DNA from: Chloroflexota bacterium
Lineage (GTDB): Bacteria; Chloroflexota; UBA6077; FW602-bin22; JACQUS01
Length of the DNA stretch: 6,154 nucleotides
NCBI GenBank assembly: GCA_016210125.1
Contig: JACQUS010000311.1
Location: forward strand, 1 to 6,154
Direction of reading: 5' to 3'
The translations under genes were made by a program, and so were the position numbers. Numbering within the stretch: position 1 is the stretch's first letter; every line of letters begins with the position of its first letter. A model generated the notes under the pieces. The model saw only the letters and a program-made list of their open reading frames with translations, was not told where the DNA came from and made no database searches. Below are positions 1-6,002 of this stretch, piece after piece.

Positions 1-1105
1 CGACCAGGTCGTTCAGGCCAAGAGCGGCCTGATGTACCTGCCGGGTCGGCCCGAGGACCCACCGCTCTCGCTCGGCTTCCCGGCGGCCGACCTGGTCCCG
101 AGCGTCTTCGCCGTCGCCGGCCTGCTCGCGGCCCTCTACGAGCGGCAGCGCAGCGGCCGCGGGCGCCACGTCGACATCGCCATGTACGACTGCATGCTCG
201 CGGCCAACGAGCGCGCCATGGGCCTCGGCTGGGCGCACCTGCGCGAGATCAACCCGGCGCTGGTCTACGTGTCGATCAGCGGCTTCGGCCACCGCGATGT
301 GCTGCCGGGGCCGTACTGGGACCGCCCGGCCTACGACCAGGTGATCCAGGCGATGAGCGGGCTGATGTATATGCCGGGCAAGCCGGGCGACCCGCCGATC
401 CCGCTAGGGCTGCCGCTGGCCGACCTGGTGCCGAGCGTGTTCGCCGTGGCCGGGCTGCTGGCGGCGCTGTACGAGCGGCAGCGCACCGGGCGCGGGCGGC
501 ACGTCGACATCGCCATGTACGACTGCATGCTGGCGGCCAACGAGCGCGCGCTGGGCCTCCTGGGCGTCCTGGGCGGCGCGCCGGCGCGCGGGCAGGGCGA
601 CACGAGCGCGCAGCTCGGCATCTTCGCCGCCGCCGACGGGTACGTGGCCATCGGCATCGTGACCCAGGCGGCCTGGCCGGCCTTCTGCCGTGCGCTCGGC
701 CGCGAGGACCTGCTGGCCGATCCGCGCGTGGGCACGCCGGAGGGGCGCCCGCGGCACGTCGAGGAGGTGCTGCGGCCGGCCATCGAGGGCTGGGCGCGCG
801 ACAAGACGCGCGAGCAGGTGGTCGAGGCGTGCCTCGCGGCCGGGGTGGCCTGCGGCGCGGTGCGGCGGGTCGAGGAGGTCTACGCCTGCCCGCAGACGGC
901 GGCGCGGCAGATGCTGCTGGAGATGGCGCACCCGGTGGCCGGGAAGGTGCGCGTGGCCGGCAACCCGCTGAAGATGTCGGGCGTGGACGCGGTCGACGCG
1001 CGGCGGCCGCCGGAGCTAGGCGAGCACACCGCGGACGTGCTGGCGAGCTGGCTCGGCTACGCGGCCGCCGACGTGGCCGCGCTGCGGGCCGCCGGGGCGC
1101 TGTGA
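1..1105 (+). CDS. Family III CoA-transferase (CaiB/BaiF), 5'-truncated, with internal duplication
   Basis: The reading frame is open from base 2 to the TGA at 1103-1105 (367 residues visible); the true start lies upstream of the window. Family III CoA-transferases move CoA between organic acids through an aspartyl-CoA thioester and work as interlocked dimers in the cytoplasm. Family marks seen: INPALVYVSISGFG, GPYWDRPAYDQVIQAMSGLM, the segment LPLADLVPSVF whose Asp (422-424) aligns with the catalytic Asp of formyl-CoA transferase, TGRGRHVDIAMYD, and a typical C-terminus NPLKMSG then LGEHTADVLASWLG. The oddity is that the segment from DQV to ANERA-GL occurs twice, 111 residues apart, so the catalytic Asp is also present at 89-91. 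If the first Asp sits near family position 169, about 140 residues are missing upstream and the whole protein would be about 510 residues, against the usual 380-410. It may therefore be a fused, possibly inactive, product of two paralogues. The acid substrate cannot be told. Family call is sure; function is doubtful. Confidence 0.9.
   Translation, partial: DQVVQAKSGLMYLPGRPEDPPLSLGFPAADLVPSVFAVAGLLAALYERQRSGRGRHVDIAMYDCMLAANERAMGLGWAHLREINPALVYVSISGFGHRDVLPGPYWDRPAYDQVIQAMSGLMYMPGKPGDPPIPLGLPLADLVPSVFAVAGLLAALYERQRTGRGRHVDIAMYDCMLAANERALGLLGVLGGAPARGQGDTSAQLGIFAAADGYVAIGIVTQAAWPAFCRALGREDLLADPRVGTPEGRPRHVEEVLRPAIEGWARDKTREQVVEACLAAGVACGAVRRVEEVYACPQTAARQMLLEMAHPVAGKVRVAGNPLKMSGVDAVDARRPPELGEHTADVLASWLGYAAADVAALRAAGAL
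2..226 (+). repeat. Copy 1 of in-frame 333-bp-period repeat in the CoA-transferase gene
   Basis: This stretch encodes 75 residues from DQVVQAKSGL to ERAMGL and matches 335-559 at 64 of 75 residues by hand count. It contains its own putative catalytic Asp (89-91). Its codons prefer a C third base (gtc, ctc, ggc, gcc) where copy 2 uses G. The match may extend left beyond the window start. Confidence 0.92.
335..559 (+). repeat. Copy 2 of in-frame 333-bp-period repeat in the CoA-transferase gene
   Basis: This stretch encodes DQVIQAMSGL to ERALGL, exactly 333 bp downstream of copy 1. In identical-residue stretches nearly all differences are silent C-to-G third-base changes. Both copies end in GGCCTC (221-226 and 554-559), after which the sequences diverge. 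Copy 2 is followed by the normal C-terminal half of the family, so it is the copy in proper context. Confidence 0.92.
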
Positions 1106-1193
1106 GGGCGGGGCAGCGATCGAGCACGCCTCTGCCTCTCCTAACTGCCGCGCGCCCGAGCTACGCATCCCTCTCTCCGCTGTCGCAACGCAC
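1106..1193. other. Intergenic gap between convergent genes
   Basis: These 88 bp lie between the TGA of the CoA-transferase and the TAG (1194-1196, read on -) of the DUF262 gene. The stretch is pyrimidine-rich on the + strand around 1130-1180. No convincing hairpin plus T-tract, and no gene, is seen. The GC drop begins around here. Confidence 0.6.
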
Positions 1194-2879
1194 CTACGAG
1201 GCGCCCAGACGCTCAAGCAGACCAGTCGCCTCGCGCGGCAAAACCTGTGCCCGCTCGATTACGAAGTCGGTGTACTTTTCCACCGACCACCGCTCGCCCA
1301 GCCGCACGTCATCTGCCACAACCGACGCATAGCTCTCCGGGATCGCGTGACGCCGCAGAGCATCTGACGTGACACGGAATTCCCTCAGATAGACGGACGG
1401 AGCCTTCGTGCCGCATTTCGCCACGTTCGTACGCTCGTTGAGCACCGTGATGTTCGCTAGCGCCTGAATGTCGTCGTCACCCACCCCAGTTTGCTTCAGC
1501 AGGCTCCGCGGAAAGATATGGTGCCACTGGGGCTCGAAGCCGGCGAGCACAACGTCTCCAGCCTTGTCGTAGCCGATACGTGTATCATCGACCAGGTCCC
1601 GCGCTTGCTGCTGGAAGATGCACAGATACAGCATTAAACGCAAGAATCGACTGGCACCGGCTCGGTCGTAACGGCCGAGAAACTCGTCAGCGGGGATAGT
1701 CGGAGAAGCCCTCAGTCGCCTGGACAGGCTCTCAACCGCATCATCAAAGCTGGGCGCGTCATTTATCGCCCTCACGTCCTCGTTTAGGCTAGTGATTGCT
1801 GAGCCGCTGTACCGCCCGTCTTGATTGGCGAGAAGAAACCACCGCAAGGCCTTACCAAAGCGGTACCCCGGACTGCGGCGCCACCGGTGGTGCAAGACAA
1901 AGAGGGGAATCAAGCTGTTCGTTGACGGAAGAAGGTCTGCTGAGACTATGCCGAATTCCGCTAATCGCCTCAACACTTCTGCTATGGTATCGCGACAATG
2001 GCCCCAAACAGGTGGCAACTTCTGGTGGTTCCAAAAATCTTTCGGCACGTCGATCAGCCGAGCACGGCCGTAGCCAATGCCCGTCATCGTACGAATGAAG
2101 ATACCCGCATCGAGGTCCCAGCCGCGCTCCTCAAGGTGATCGCGGAACGGGAGGTAGTCCTCCCGTACCCAACCCGGGTTGCGTACGGCGGCAAGAGCAA
2201 GGATCACGTCGGCCTCTTTCACCCGGGTACCGGCTTGATTGAGACGCGCGAATATCTCGGCTACGTCCTCGACTTCGTGGTCAATCTTGATGATGGGGAT
2301 ATCTCGCTCCCTGATCTGCCACAACGCATGAAGTCGAGCGTGAACCTTGCCGAACTGCGACATTGCGCCCGGCGAATCGCCCACGTTCCGCTGGACGATT
2401 TCTTGAGCCAGCGGAGTCAACTCTTCGACGGCCTTGACGCTCACGACGCGCCGAATGCTTACCCAGCGCGGATCTTGCCGTCGAATTGGATTGGGAAGAG
2501 CGAACTCCAGTCTGGCATCCCCGTTCTCAGGCATGAGGTTGACCATAACGTCATAACGCTGGAGCGCATCATTCCATTTCTTATAATCGGGCCACCAGTA
2601 AGGCTTTTCCCCGAGCAGAAGGCAGATTGCGGTCGTGCGCTGTTGTCCATCCACAATCCAGAGGGAGGCATGAGCACCCTGGGCAGTCTTGGCCTCCTCG
2701 TAACCCCGGGAGTCCCATAGGAGGAAGGAGCCAACGGGGTAGTGCCGAAAGAGGGATTCGGCCAGCAGCTTTACTTGGTCTGGGGCCCACACGAACTCTC
2801 GCTGGAACTCCGGAATGTCGACGTTCTTGCTAACCGCCTGTTTGACGATGTCGTGAATCTTTACCTGCTCAAGTGCCAC
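1194..2879 (-). CDS. GmrSD-like DUF262/DUF1524 (HNH) putative modification-dependent restriction protein
   Basis: 561 residues with a GTG start (2877-2879) chosen because GGAGG lies 6 nt upstream. The N-terminal DUF262 part shows IPEFQREFVW (22-31), WIVDGQQRTT (74-83, the DGQQR nucleotide-binding/ParB-like signature) and IFARLNQAGTRV (209-220). The C-terminal DUF1524 nuclease part shows WHHIFPRSLL (452-461) and NITVLNERTN (476-485), which supply the His and Asn residues of an HNH/His-Me finger fold. Families with this pair, such as GmrSD and the related SspE and BrxU, cut phage DNA carrying modified or foreign bases, driven or gated by NTP; that activity is inferred here. The length suits a single-chain GmrS-GmrD fusion. 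No methylase or phosphorothioation genes are seen beside it, as expected of a stand-alone type IV enzyme. It has its own promoter. GC is far lower than in both neighbours, suggesting recent gain. All motifs are intact, so it is probably functional. The modification it recognises is unknown. Confidence 0.93.
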   Translation of the reverse strand: MALEQVKIHDIVKQAVSKNVDIPEFQREFVWAPDQVKLLAESLFRHYPVGSFLLWDSRGYEEAKTAQGAHASLWIVDGQQRTTAICLLLGEKPYWWPDYKKWNDALQRYDVMVNLMPENGDARLEFALPNPIRRQDPRWVSIRRVVSVKAVEELTPLAQEIVQRNVGDSPGAMSQFGKVHARLHALWQIRERDIPIIKIDHEVEDVAEIFARLNQAGTRVKEADVILALAAVRNPGWVREDYLPFRDHLEERGWDLDAGIFIRTMTGIGYGRARLIDVPKDFWNHQKLPPVWGHCRDTIAEVLRRLAEFGIVSADLLPSTNSLIPLFVLHHRWRRSPGYRFGKALRWFLLANQDGRYSGSAITSLNEDVRAINDAPSFDDAVESLSRRLRASPTIPADEFLGRYDRAGASRFLRLMLYLCIFQQQARDLVDDTRIGYDKAGDVVLAGFEPQWHHIFPRSLLKQTGVGDDDIQALANITVLNERTNVAKCGTKAPSVYLREFRVTSDALRRHAIPESYASVVADDVRLGERWSVEKYTDFVIERAQVLPREATGLLERLGAS

Positions 2880-2885
2880 CCCACA

Positions 2886-2890
2886 CCTCC
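2886..2890 (-). promoter_or_regulatory. Ribosome binding site of the DUF262 gene
   Basis: On the - strand GGAGG sits 6 nt before the GTG at 2877-2879. This near-perfect site fixes the non-ATG start. Confidence 0.8.
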
Positions 2891-2933
2891 GTATTCGCGC
2901 TCGCGCGTACAGGAAGGTCTCTGCGGTAGGCGC

Positions 2934-2963
2934 ATTCTATCCAGGCGCTTACCAGGACGTCAA
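2934..2963 (-). promoter_or_regulatory. Sigma70-type promoter of the DUF262 gene
   Basis: Read on the - strand, TTGACG (2958-2963) and TAGAAT (2934-2939) are separated by 18 bp, each one base off consensus. Transcription would start near 2927, giving a leader of about 48 nt that includes the GGAGG site. The gene is thus probably expressed independently of the CNNM gene upstream on the same strand. Confidence 0.65.
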
Positions 2964-2988
2964 GGAGTCGCAGGTCCCCGATTGCGCG

Positions 2989-3017
2989 GTACGGGCGAGC
3001 GCGAGGTTCGCCCGTAC
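2989..3017. repeat. Perfect 10-bp palindrome, 9-nt loop (REP-like or terminator stem)
   Basis: GTACGGGCGA (2989-2998) and TCGCCCGTAC (3008-3017) are exact reverse complements around a 9-nt loop. It lies downstream of the CNNM stop on the - strand and just upstream of the DUF262 promoter. No T-tract follows on either strand, so it is not a classic intrinsic terminator. It could stop or stabilise the CNNM transcript, or be a dispersed palindromic repeat. Confidence 0.7.
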
Positions 3018-3029
3018 GTAAGAGAGCGC

Positions 3030-3046
3030 CGGCGCCACAAGCGCCG
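3030..3046 (-). terminator. Short GC hairpin just after the CNNM stop codon
   Basis: CGGCGC (3030-3035) pairs with GCGCCG (3041-3046) over a 5-nt loop, starting 2 nt past the TAG (3049-3051) on the - strand. No U-run follows, so a terminator role is only suggested by place. With the palindrome at 2989-3017 it forms a double hairpin at the end of the CNNM gene. Confidence 0.4.
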
Positions 3047-3048
3047 CC

Positions 3049-4401
3049 CTACAGGCGGGCCTCGTGGGGCACGTCGCCGGGCTCGGCGGGCGCGGCGGCC
3101 GGCGGCCAGAGGCGCACGCGGGCGACGCGCCGGCCGTCCAGCTCCTCGACGCGCAGGCGCAGGCCGTCGAGCTGCACCTCGTCGCCGACGTCGGCCATGC
3201 GCCCGAGGTGGCGGACGACCAGCCCGCCGATCGTGTCGACCTCCTCGTCCGCGAGGCGCAGGTCGAAGTGCGCGTTGACCTCGTCGAGCCGCAGCAGGCC
3301 ATCCAGCAGGTACGAGCCGTCGGGCTGGGCCTGGATGGCCGGGGCCTCCTCGCGCTCCTCGTCGCGCAGCTCGCCCAGCAGCTCCTCGACGGCGTCCTCG
3401 ACGGTGACCAGCCCGGCCGTGCCACCGAACTCGTCGATCAGGATGGCCATGTGCCGCCGCCGGCGCCGGAACTCGGCCAGCAGGCGGTGGATCGGCACCG
3501 CCTCGGGCAGGAAGAGCGGCTCGCGCATCAGCGCGCGGACGCCGAAGCGCGCGCGGGCAGCCTCGTCGAGGCCAAGCAGGTCCTTCACGTGCAGCACACC
3601 AATGATGTGGTCGAGGTCGTGCTCGTAGACCGGCAGGCGCGAAAAGCCCTTGGTGCGGGCGGCGTCGAGCACGTCCTGGTAGGTCGCCGTGACCGGGATG
3701 CAGACCATCTCCGGCCGCGGGACCATCATCTGTCGCGCCTCGAGATCGACGAAGGTGAAGACCTTGCTCAGCAGCCGCTCCTCGTCGGCTTCCAGGACGC
3801 CGGCGGCGCGGCTCTGGCGGAAGAGAAAGATCAGCTCGTCTTCCGTATGTGCCAGCGCGTGCGCCGACGCCGGCCGGAGGCCGAACAGGCGCACGAGCGC
3901 GTTGCCGACGGCGTTCAGCGCCATGATGACTGGGCGAAAGACCACCAGGAAGACGTGCATCGGCCCCACTACTGCGAGAACCGTGGCCTCCGCTCGCTGT
4001 AGTGCGAGACTCTTCGGCGCGAGCTCGCCGAGCACGATGTGCAGCGCCGTGATGGTGGCGAAGGCGACGGCGATGGCCACCGAATGCGACGCCGGCCCGA
4101 GCGCCGCCGGCGGGACGAACGGAAGCCGGGCCAGCAGGCCCTCGATCAGGTGCGCCAGCGCCGGCTCACCGATCCAGCCGAGCGCAAGGCTGGCCATCGT
4201 GATGCCAAGCTGCGTCGCCGCGATGTAGAGATCGAGGTGGTCCAGCGCGTGGAGCGCTCGACGGGCACGCCGATCATCTTGGCTGGCAAGCTGCTCGACC
4301 CGCGTACGCCGCACAGCCACCAGTGCGAACTCGGTGGCGACGAAGAAGCCGTTGAGGAGGACAAGCAGGAGGACGGCCACGAGCCGTAAGAGATCGTCCA
4401 A
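3049..4401 (-). CDS. CNNM/CorC-HlyC family membrane protein (DUF21, CBS pair, C-terminal CorC_HlyC domain)
   Basis: 450 residues. The TTG start (4399-4401) is preferred because GGAG lies 5 nt before it; the next candidate, GTG at codon 8, has no binding site. Residues 1-30 hold the first membrane helix with the signature LLNGFFVATEFALVAVRR; further hydrophobic segments lie at about 58-80, 106-125 and 139-173, with GELAPK at 125-130, which is typical of DUF21. A CBS pair follows at about 222-345 (MVPRPEMVCIPV, SRLPVYEHDLDHIIGVLHVKDLL, then IDEFGGTAGLVTVEDAVEELLGE). The C-terminal domain at about 358-431 includes VDTIGGLVVRHLGR. Prokaryotic members such as CorC/MpfA are linked to magnesium or cobalt efflux, with the CBS domains sensing Mg-ATP. 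The old name 'hemolysin' is misleading. The gene is divergent from the flavoprotein and is transcribed from a promoter 32 bp upstream. Domain order and length are normal. The exact ion is not proven. Confidence 0.95.
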   Translation of the reverse strand: MDDLLRLVAVLLLVLLNGFFVATEFALVAVRRTRVEQLASQDDRRARRALHALDHLDLYIAATQLGITMASLALGWIGEPALAHLIEGLLARLPFVPPAALGPASHSVAIAVAFATITALHIVLGELAPKSLALQRAEATVLAVVGPMHVFLVVFRPVIMALNAVGNALVRLFGLRPASAHALAHTEDELIFLFRQSRAAGVLEADEERLLSKVFTFVDLEARQMMVPRPEMVCIPVTATYQDVLDAARTKGFSRLPVYEHDLDHIIGVLHVKDLLGLDEAARARFGVRALMREPLFLPEAVPIHRLLAEFRRRRRHMAILIDEFGGTAGLVTVEDAVEELLGELRDEEREEAPAIQAQPDGSYLLDGLLRLDEVNAHFDLRLADEEVDTIGGLVVRHLGRMADVGDEVQLDGLRLRVEELDGRRVARVRLWPPAAAPAEPGDVPHEARL

Positions 4402-4406
4402 GGAGG

Positions 4407-4410
4407 CTCC
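4407..4410 (-). promoter_or_regulatory. Ribosome binding site deciding the TTG start of the CNNM gene
   Basis: GGAG on the - strand lies 5 nt before the TTG codon at 4399-4401. No better-placed ATG or GTG is available before the first membrane helix. Confidence 0.55.
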
Positions 4411-4411
4411 G

Positions 4412-4420
4412 TGCTATGAT
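4412..4420 (+). promoter_or_regulatory. Extended -10 promoter for the flavoprotein gene
   Basis: TGCTATGAT matches the TGnTATAAT extended -10 pattern with one mismatch in the hexamer (4415-4420). No good -35 is seen at the right distance, which is usual for extended -10 promoters. The expected start of transcription is about 4427, giving a leader of about 32-47 nt. It lies opposite a second such element on the other strand. Confidence 0.5.
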
Positions 4421-4432
4421 GTGATCGCCCCA

Positions 4433-4441
4433 AGTATAGCA
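4433..4441 (-). promoter_or_regulatory. Extended -10 promoter for the CNNM gene
   Basis: On the - strand the sequence reads TGCTATACT, an extended -10 with a 5/6 hexamer (4433-4438). The expected start is about 4426, leaving a leader of about 25 nt before the TTG. No clear -35 is present. Together with 4412-4420 it makes a face-to-face pair with 12 bp between the two hexamers. Confidence 0.5.
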
Positions 4442-4462
4442 GAGCCGAACAGGCGGGCATGC

Positions 4463-4470
4463 GGAAGAGG
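4463..4470 (+). promoter_or_regulatory. Ribosome binding site of the flavoprotein gene
   Basis: The purine run GGAAGAGG precedes the ATG at 4474, with GGAAG ending 6 nt before it. This favours 4474 over the ATG at 4459, whose upstream sequence is a weaker AGG. Confidence 0.5.
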
Positions 4471-4473
4471 GGG

Positions 4474-5889
4474 ATGGCCGACGACGACCCCGCCGTTGCC
4501 TGCTTGGACACGGACGTGCTCGTCGTCGGCGGTGGTGGCGCCGGGCTGATGGCCGCGGTGGCCGCGGCGCGGCAGCGCGTCGGCGTGGCGGTGCTCGAAG
4601 CCGACTGGCGCATGGGCGGGACGACCGCGCTGGCCATCGGCTCGGTGACGGGCGCCGGCAGCGTGCTCCAGCGCGTCGCGGCCATCGCCGACAGCCCCGC
4701 CGACCACTACGCCGACCTCATGGCCATCGCTGCCGCCGGGCCACCCGGCGCGATGAACACGGCGCTGACCCAGTGGCTCTGCGAGCAGGGTGGAGCGACC
4801 ATCGACCTGCTGGCCGAGCTGGGCGTGTCCTTCACCGGCCCACACCCCGAGCCGCCGCACCGGCGCTACCGCATGCACAACGCGCGCCCCACCGGCCAGG
4901 CCTACATCAGGACGCTGGAGCAGGCCGCCGGCATGCTCGGCGTCACCCTGCTCGGCGGCTGCCGCGTCGCGCGCCTCCTGTGGGACGTCGACGGCACGGT
5001 CGACGCGACGGTCGCCGGGGTCGCCACCGACGTGCTGGCCGTGCGCGCCCGCCGCGCCGTCGTGCTGGCCGCCGGCGACGCCGCCGCCGACCCGACATGG
5101 CGCGCCGCGCACCTTGGCCCCTGGCAGGACCTGCCCGCGCTGAACCCGCTCGCGCGTGGCGATGGCCTGCGTCTTGGCGTCGATGCCGGCGCCAGCACGG
5201 TCGACGACGCGCCGCAGACCGGCGTCCCGTCGCTGCGCTTCGCCCAGCCGCCGCACCTCGCGCCGGCGCGTGGCCTGTTCCGCGCCGGGGCCATCGCCGT
5301 CGACCGCGCCGGGCGGCGCCTCGGGCCGGAGCGCAAGCGCGCGGCGCTCTGCCAGGCAGTGGCAGCGGCGCCGGGGCGGCAGTGCTACGTCTTGCTGGAC
5401 GCGGAGGTGGCGGCGCACCTGGCGACGGCGGCCGACGACGCGCCGCCGTCGCGCGACGGGTGGTATCGCACGGGCAAAGCCTACATCGCCACGATCGGCG
5501 AGCGCGCGTACGCCTACCTCGACGACTGCCGCGGCCAGCCCTGGTTCGCCGAGGGCGCGACGCTGGCCGACCTGGCGCGGGCGACCGGGCTGCCGGCGGA
5601 GGCGCTGGCGGCGCTCGGCGCCGGGCCGGACGCGGCGCTCCGCCGGCCGCCGTACTACGCCCTCGGCCCCGTGGGGGTCTGGACGGCGTTCACCGACGGC
5701 GGGCTACGCGTGGACACGGCCATGCGCGTGCTCCGCGCCGATGGGACGCCACTGCCGCGGCTGTTCGCCGCCGGCGCGACTGGCCAGGATGCCGTGTTCC
5801 TTGGCGGCCACGGCCACCATCTCCTCTGGGCCTTCGCCTCCGGGCGCGTCGCCGGAGCGAGCGCCGCCGCGCTGCCGCCGCGCGCCTGA
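4474..5889 (+). CDS. FAD-dependent oxidoreductase (FAD_binding_2; fumarate reductase/KstD-like flavoprotein)
   Basis: 471 residues from ATG 4474, chosen for its better ribosome binding site; an in-frame ATG at 4459 would add five residues. The N-terminal Rossmann motif VLVVGGGGAGLMAAVAAA (about 15-32) binds the ADP part of FAD, and DWRMGGTTALAIGS (about 44-57) is the next flavin-contact segment. RRAVVLAAG (193-201) is the usual second FAD strand, and the C-terminus has PPYYALGPVG (392-401), GGLRVDTAMRVL (409-420), PLPRLFAAGATG (426-437) and FLGGHGHHLLWAFASGRVAG (442-461). Relatives reduce or dehydrogenate alpha,beta-bonds of dicarboxylates or ketosteroids; the substrate here is unknown. The C-terminal GGHGHHLL replaces the GGN(S/A)LL pattern common in fumarate-reductase-like members, so a different substrate is likely. 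No signal peptide, heme domain or FMN domain is seen; it is probably soluble and cytoplasmic. It is divergent from the CNNM gene and apparently monocistronic. The family call is firm. Confidence 0.92.
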   Translation: MADDDPAVACLDTDVLVVGGGGAGLMAAVAAARQRVGVAVLEADWRMGGTTALAIGSVTGAGSVLQRVAAIADSPADHYADLMAIAAAGPPGAMNTALTQWLCEQGGATIDLLAELGVSFTGPHPEPPHRRYRMHNARPTGQAYIRTLEQAAGMLGVTLLGGCRVARLLWDVDGTVDATVAGVATDVLAVRARRAVVLAAGDAAADPTWRAAHLGPWQDLPALNPLARGDGLRLGVDAGASTVDDAPQTGVPSLRFAQPPHLAPARGLFRAGAIAVDRAGRRLGPERKRAALCQAVAAAPGRQCYVLLDAEVAAHLATAADDAPPSRDGWYRTGKAYIATIGERAYAYLDDCRGQPWFAEGATLADLARATGLPAEALAALGAGPDAALRRPPYYALGPVGVWTAFTDGGLRVDTAMRVLRADGTPLPRLFAAGATGQDAVFLGGHGHHLLWAFASGRVAGASAAALPPRA

Positions 5890-5915
5890 CGAGCCGCGAG
5901 GATCGCGCCGCGCGT

Positions 5916-5938
5916 GTGGTATCGTCAGTGGTATCGTC
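5916..5938. repeat. Tandem 11-bp direct repeat upstream of the last gene
   Basis: GTGGTATCGTC occurs at 5916-5926 and again at 5928-5938, a 12-bp period. Each copy contains TGGTATCGT, a weak extended -10 like match (4 of 6 in the hexamer). It could be a doubled promoter element or a regulator binding site for the gene starting at 6003. This is inferred from position only. Confidence 0.5.
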
Positions 5939-5987
5939 GAAGGGTAGGCGCTCAGAGGCGCGCGCGTCGATGGCGCGGGCCGATCGG

Positions 5988-5992
5988 GGAGG
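5988..5992 (+). promoter_or_regulatory. Ribosome binding site of the 3'-terminal gene
   Basis: GGAGG within GGGGAGGA lies 10 nt before the ATG at 6003. The spacing is slightly long but acceptable, and it is the best site near this start. Confidence 0.6.
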
Positions 5993-6002
5993 ACCGCCAA
6001 CG

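Noticed and set aside
1..1105. Reading the CoA-transferase start as the ATG at 32
   Set aside because: The frame is open and homologous to the repeat from base 2, so ATG 32 is internal and the gene starts outside the window.
276..1127. Long open frame on the - strand opposite the CoA-transferase
   Set aside because: Its product is a low-complexity Arg/Pro/Ala string, the usual antisense shadow of a GC-rich gene, while the + strand frame has clear family motifs.
1106..1193. Possible bidirectional terminator between the convergent genes
   Set aside because: No stem of convincing length with a flanking T-run or A-run could be found by eye.
1998..2720. 240-codon open frame on the + strand inside the DUF262 gene
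   Set aside because: It is fully antisense to a gene with intact motifs, has no recognisable domain and no good ribosome binding site, and is explained as a shadow frame.
3064..4002. 312-codon open frame on the + strand opposite the CNNM gene
   Set aside because: The product is rich in repeated Asp/Val/Gln/Ala/Arg with no fold signature; the - strand has an intact CNNM protein with membrane and CBS motifs.
4414..5418. 334-codon open frame on the - strand across the flavoprotein
   Set aside because: Antisense shadow of a well-supported FAD enzyme, with an Arg/Gly/Ala-rich composition.
5156..5947. Overlapping + strand frame extending past the flavoprotein stop
   Set aside because: An Arg/Ser/Pro-rich product in the +1 frame of a real gene, without motifs.
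1194..6002. CRISPR array, tRNA, rRNA or insertion-sequence ends
   Set aside because: No regularly spaced repeats, tRNA-like folds, transposase frames or terminal inverted repeats with target duplications were seen.
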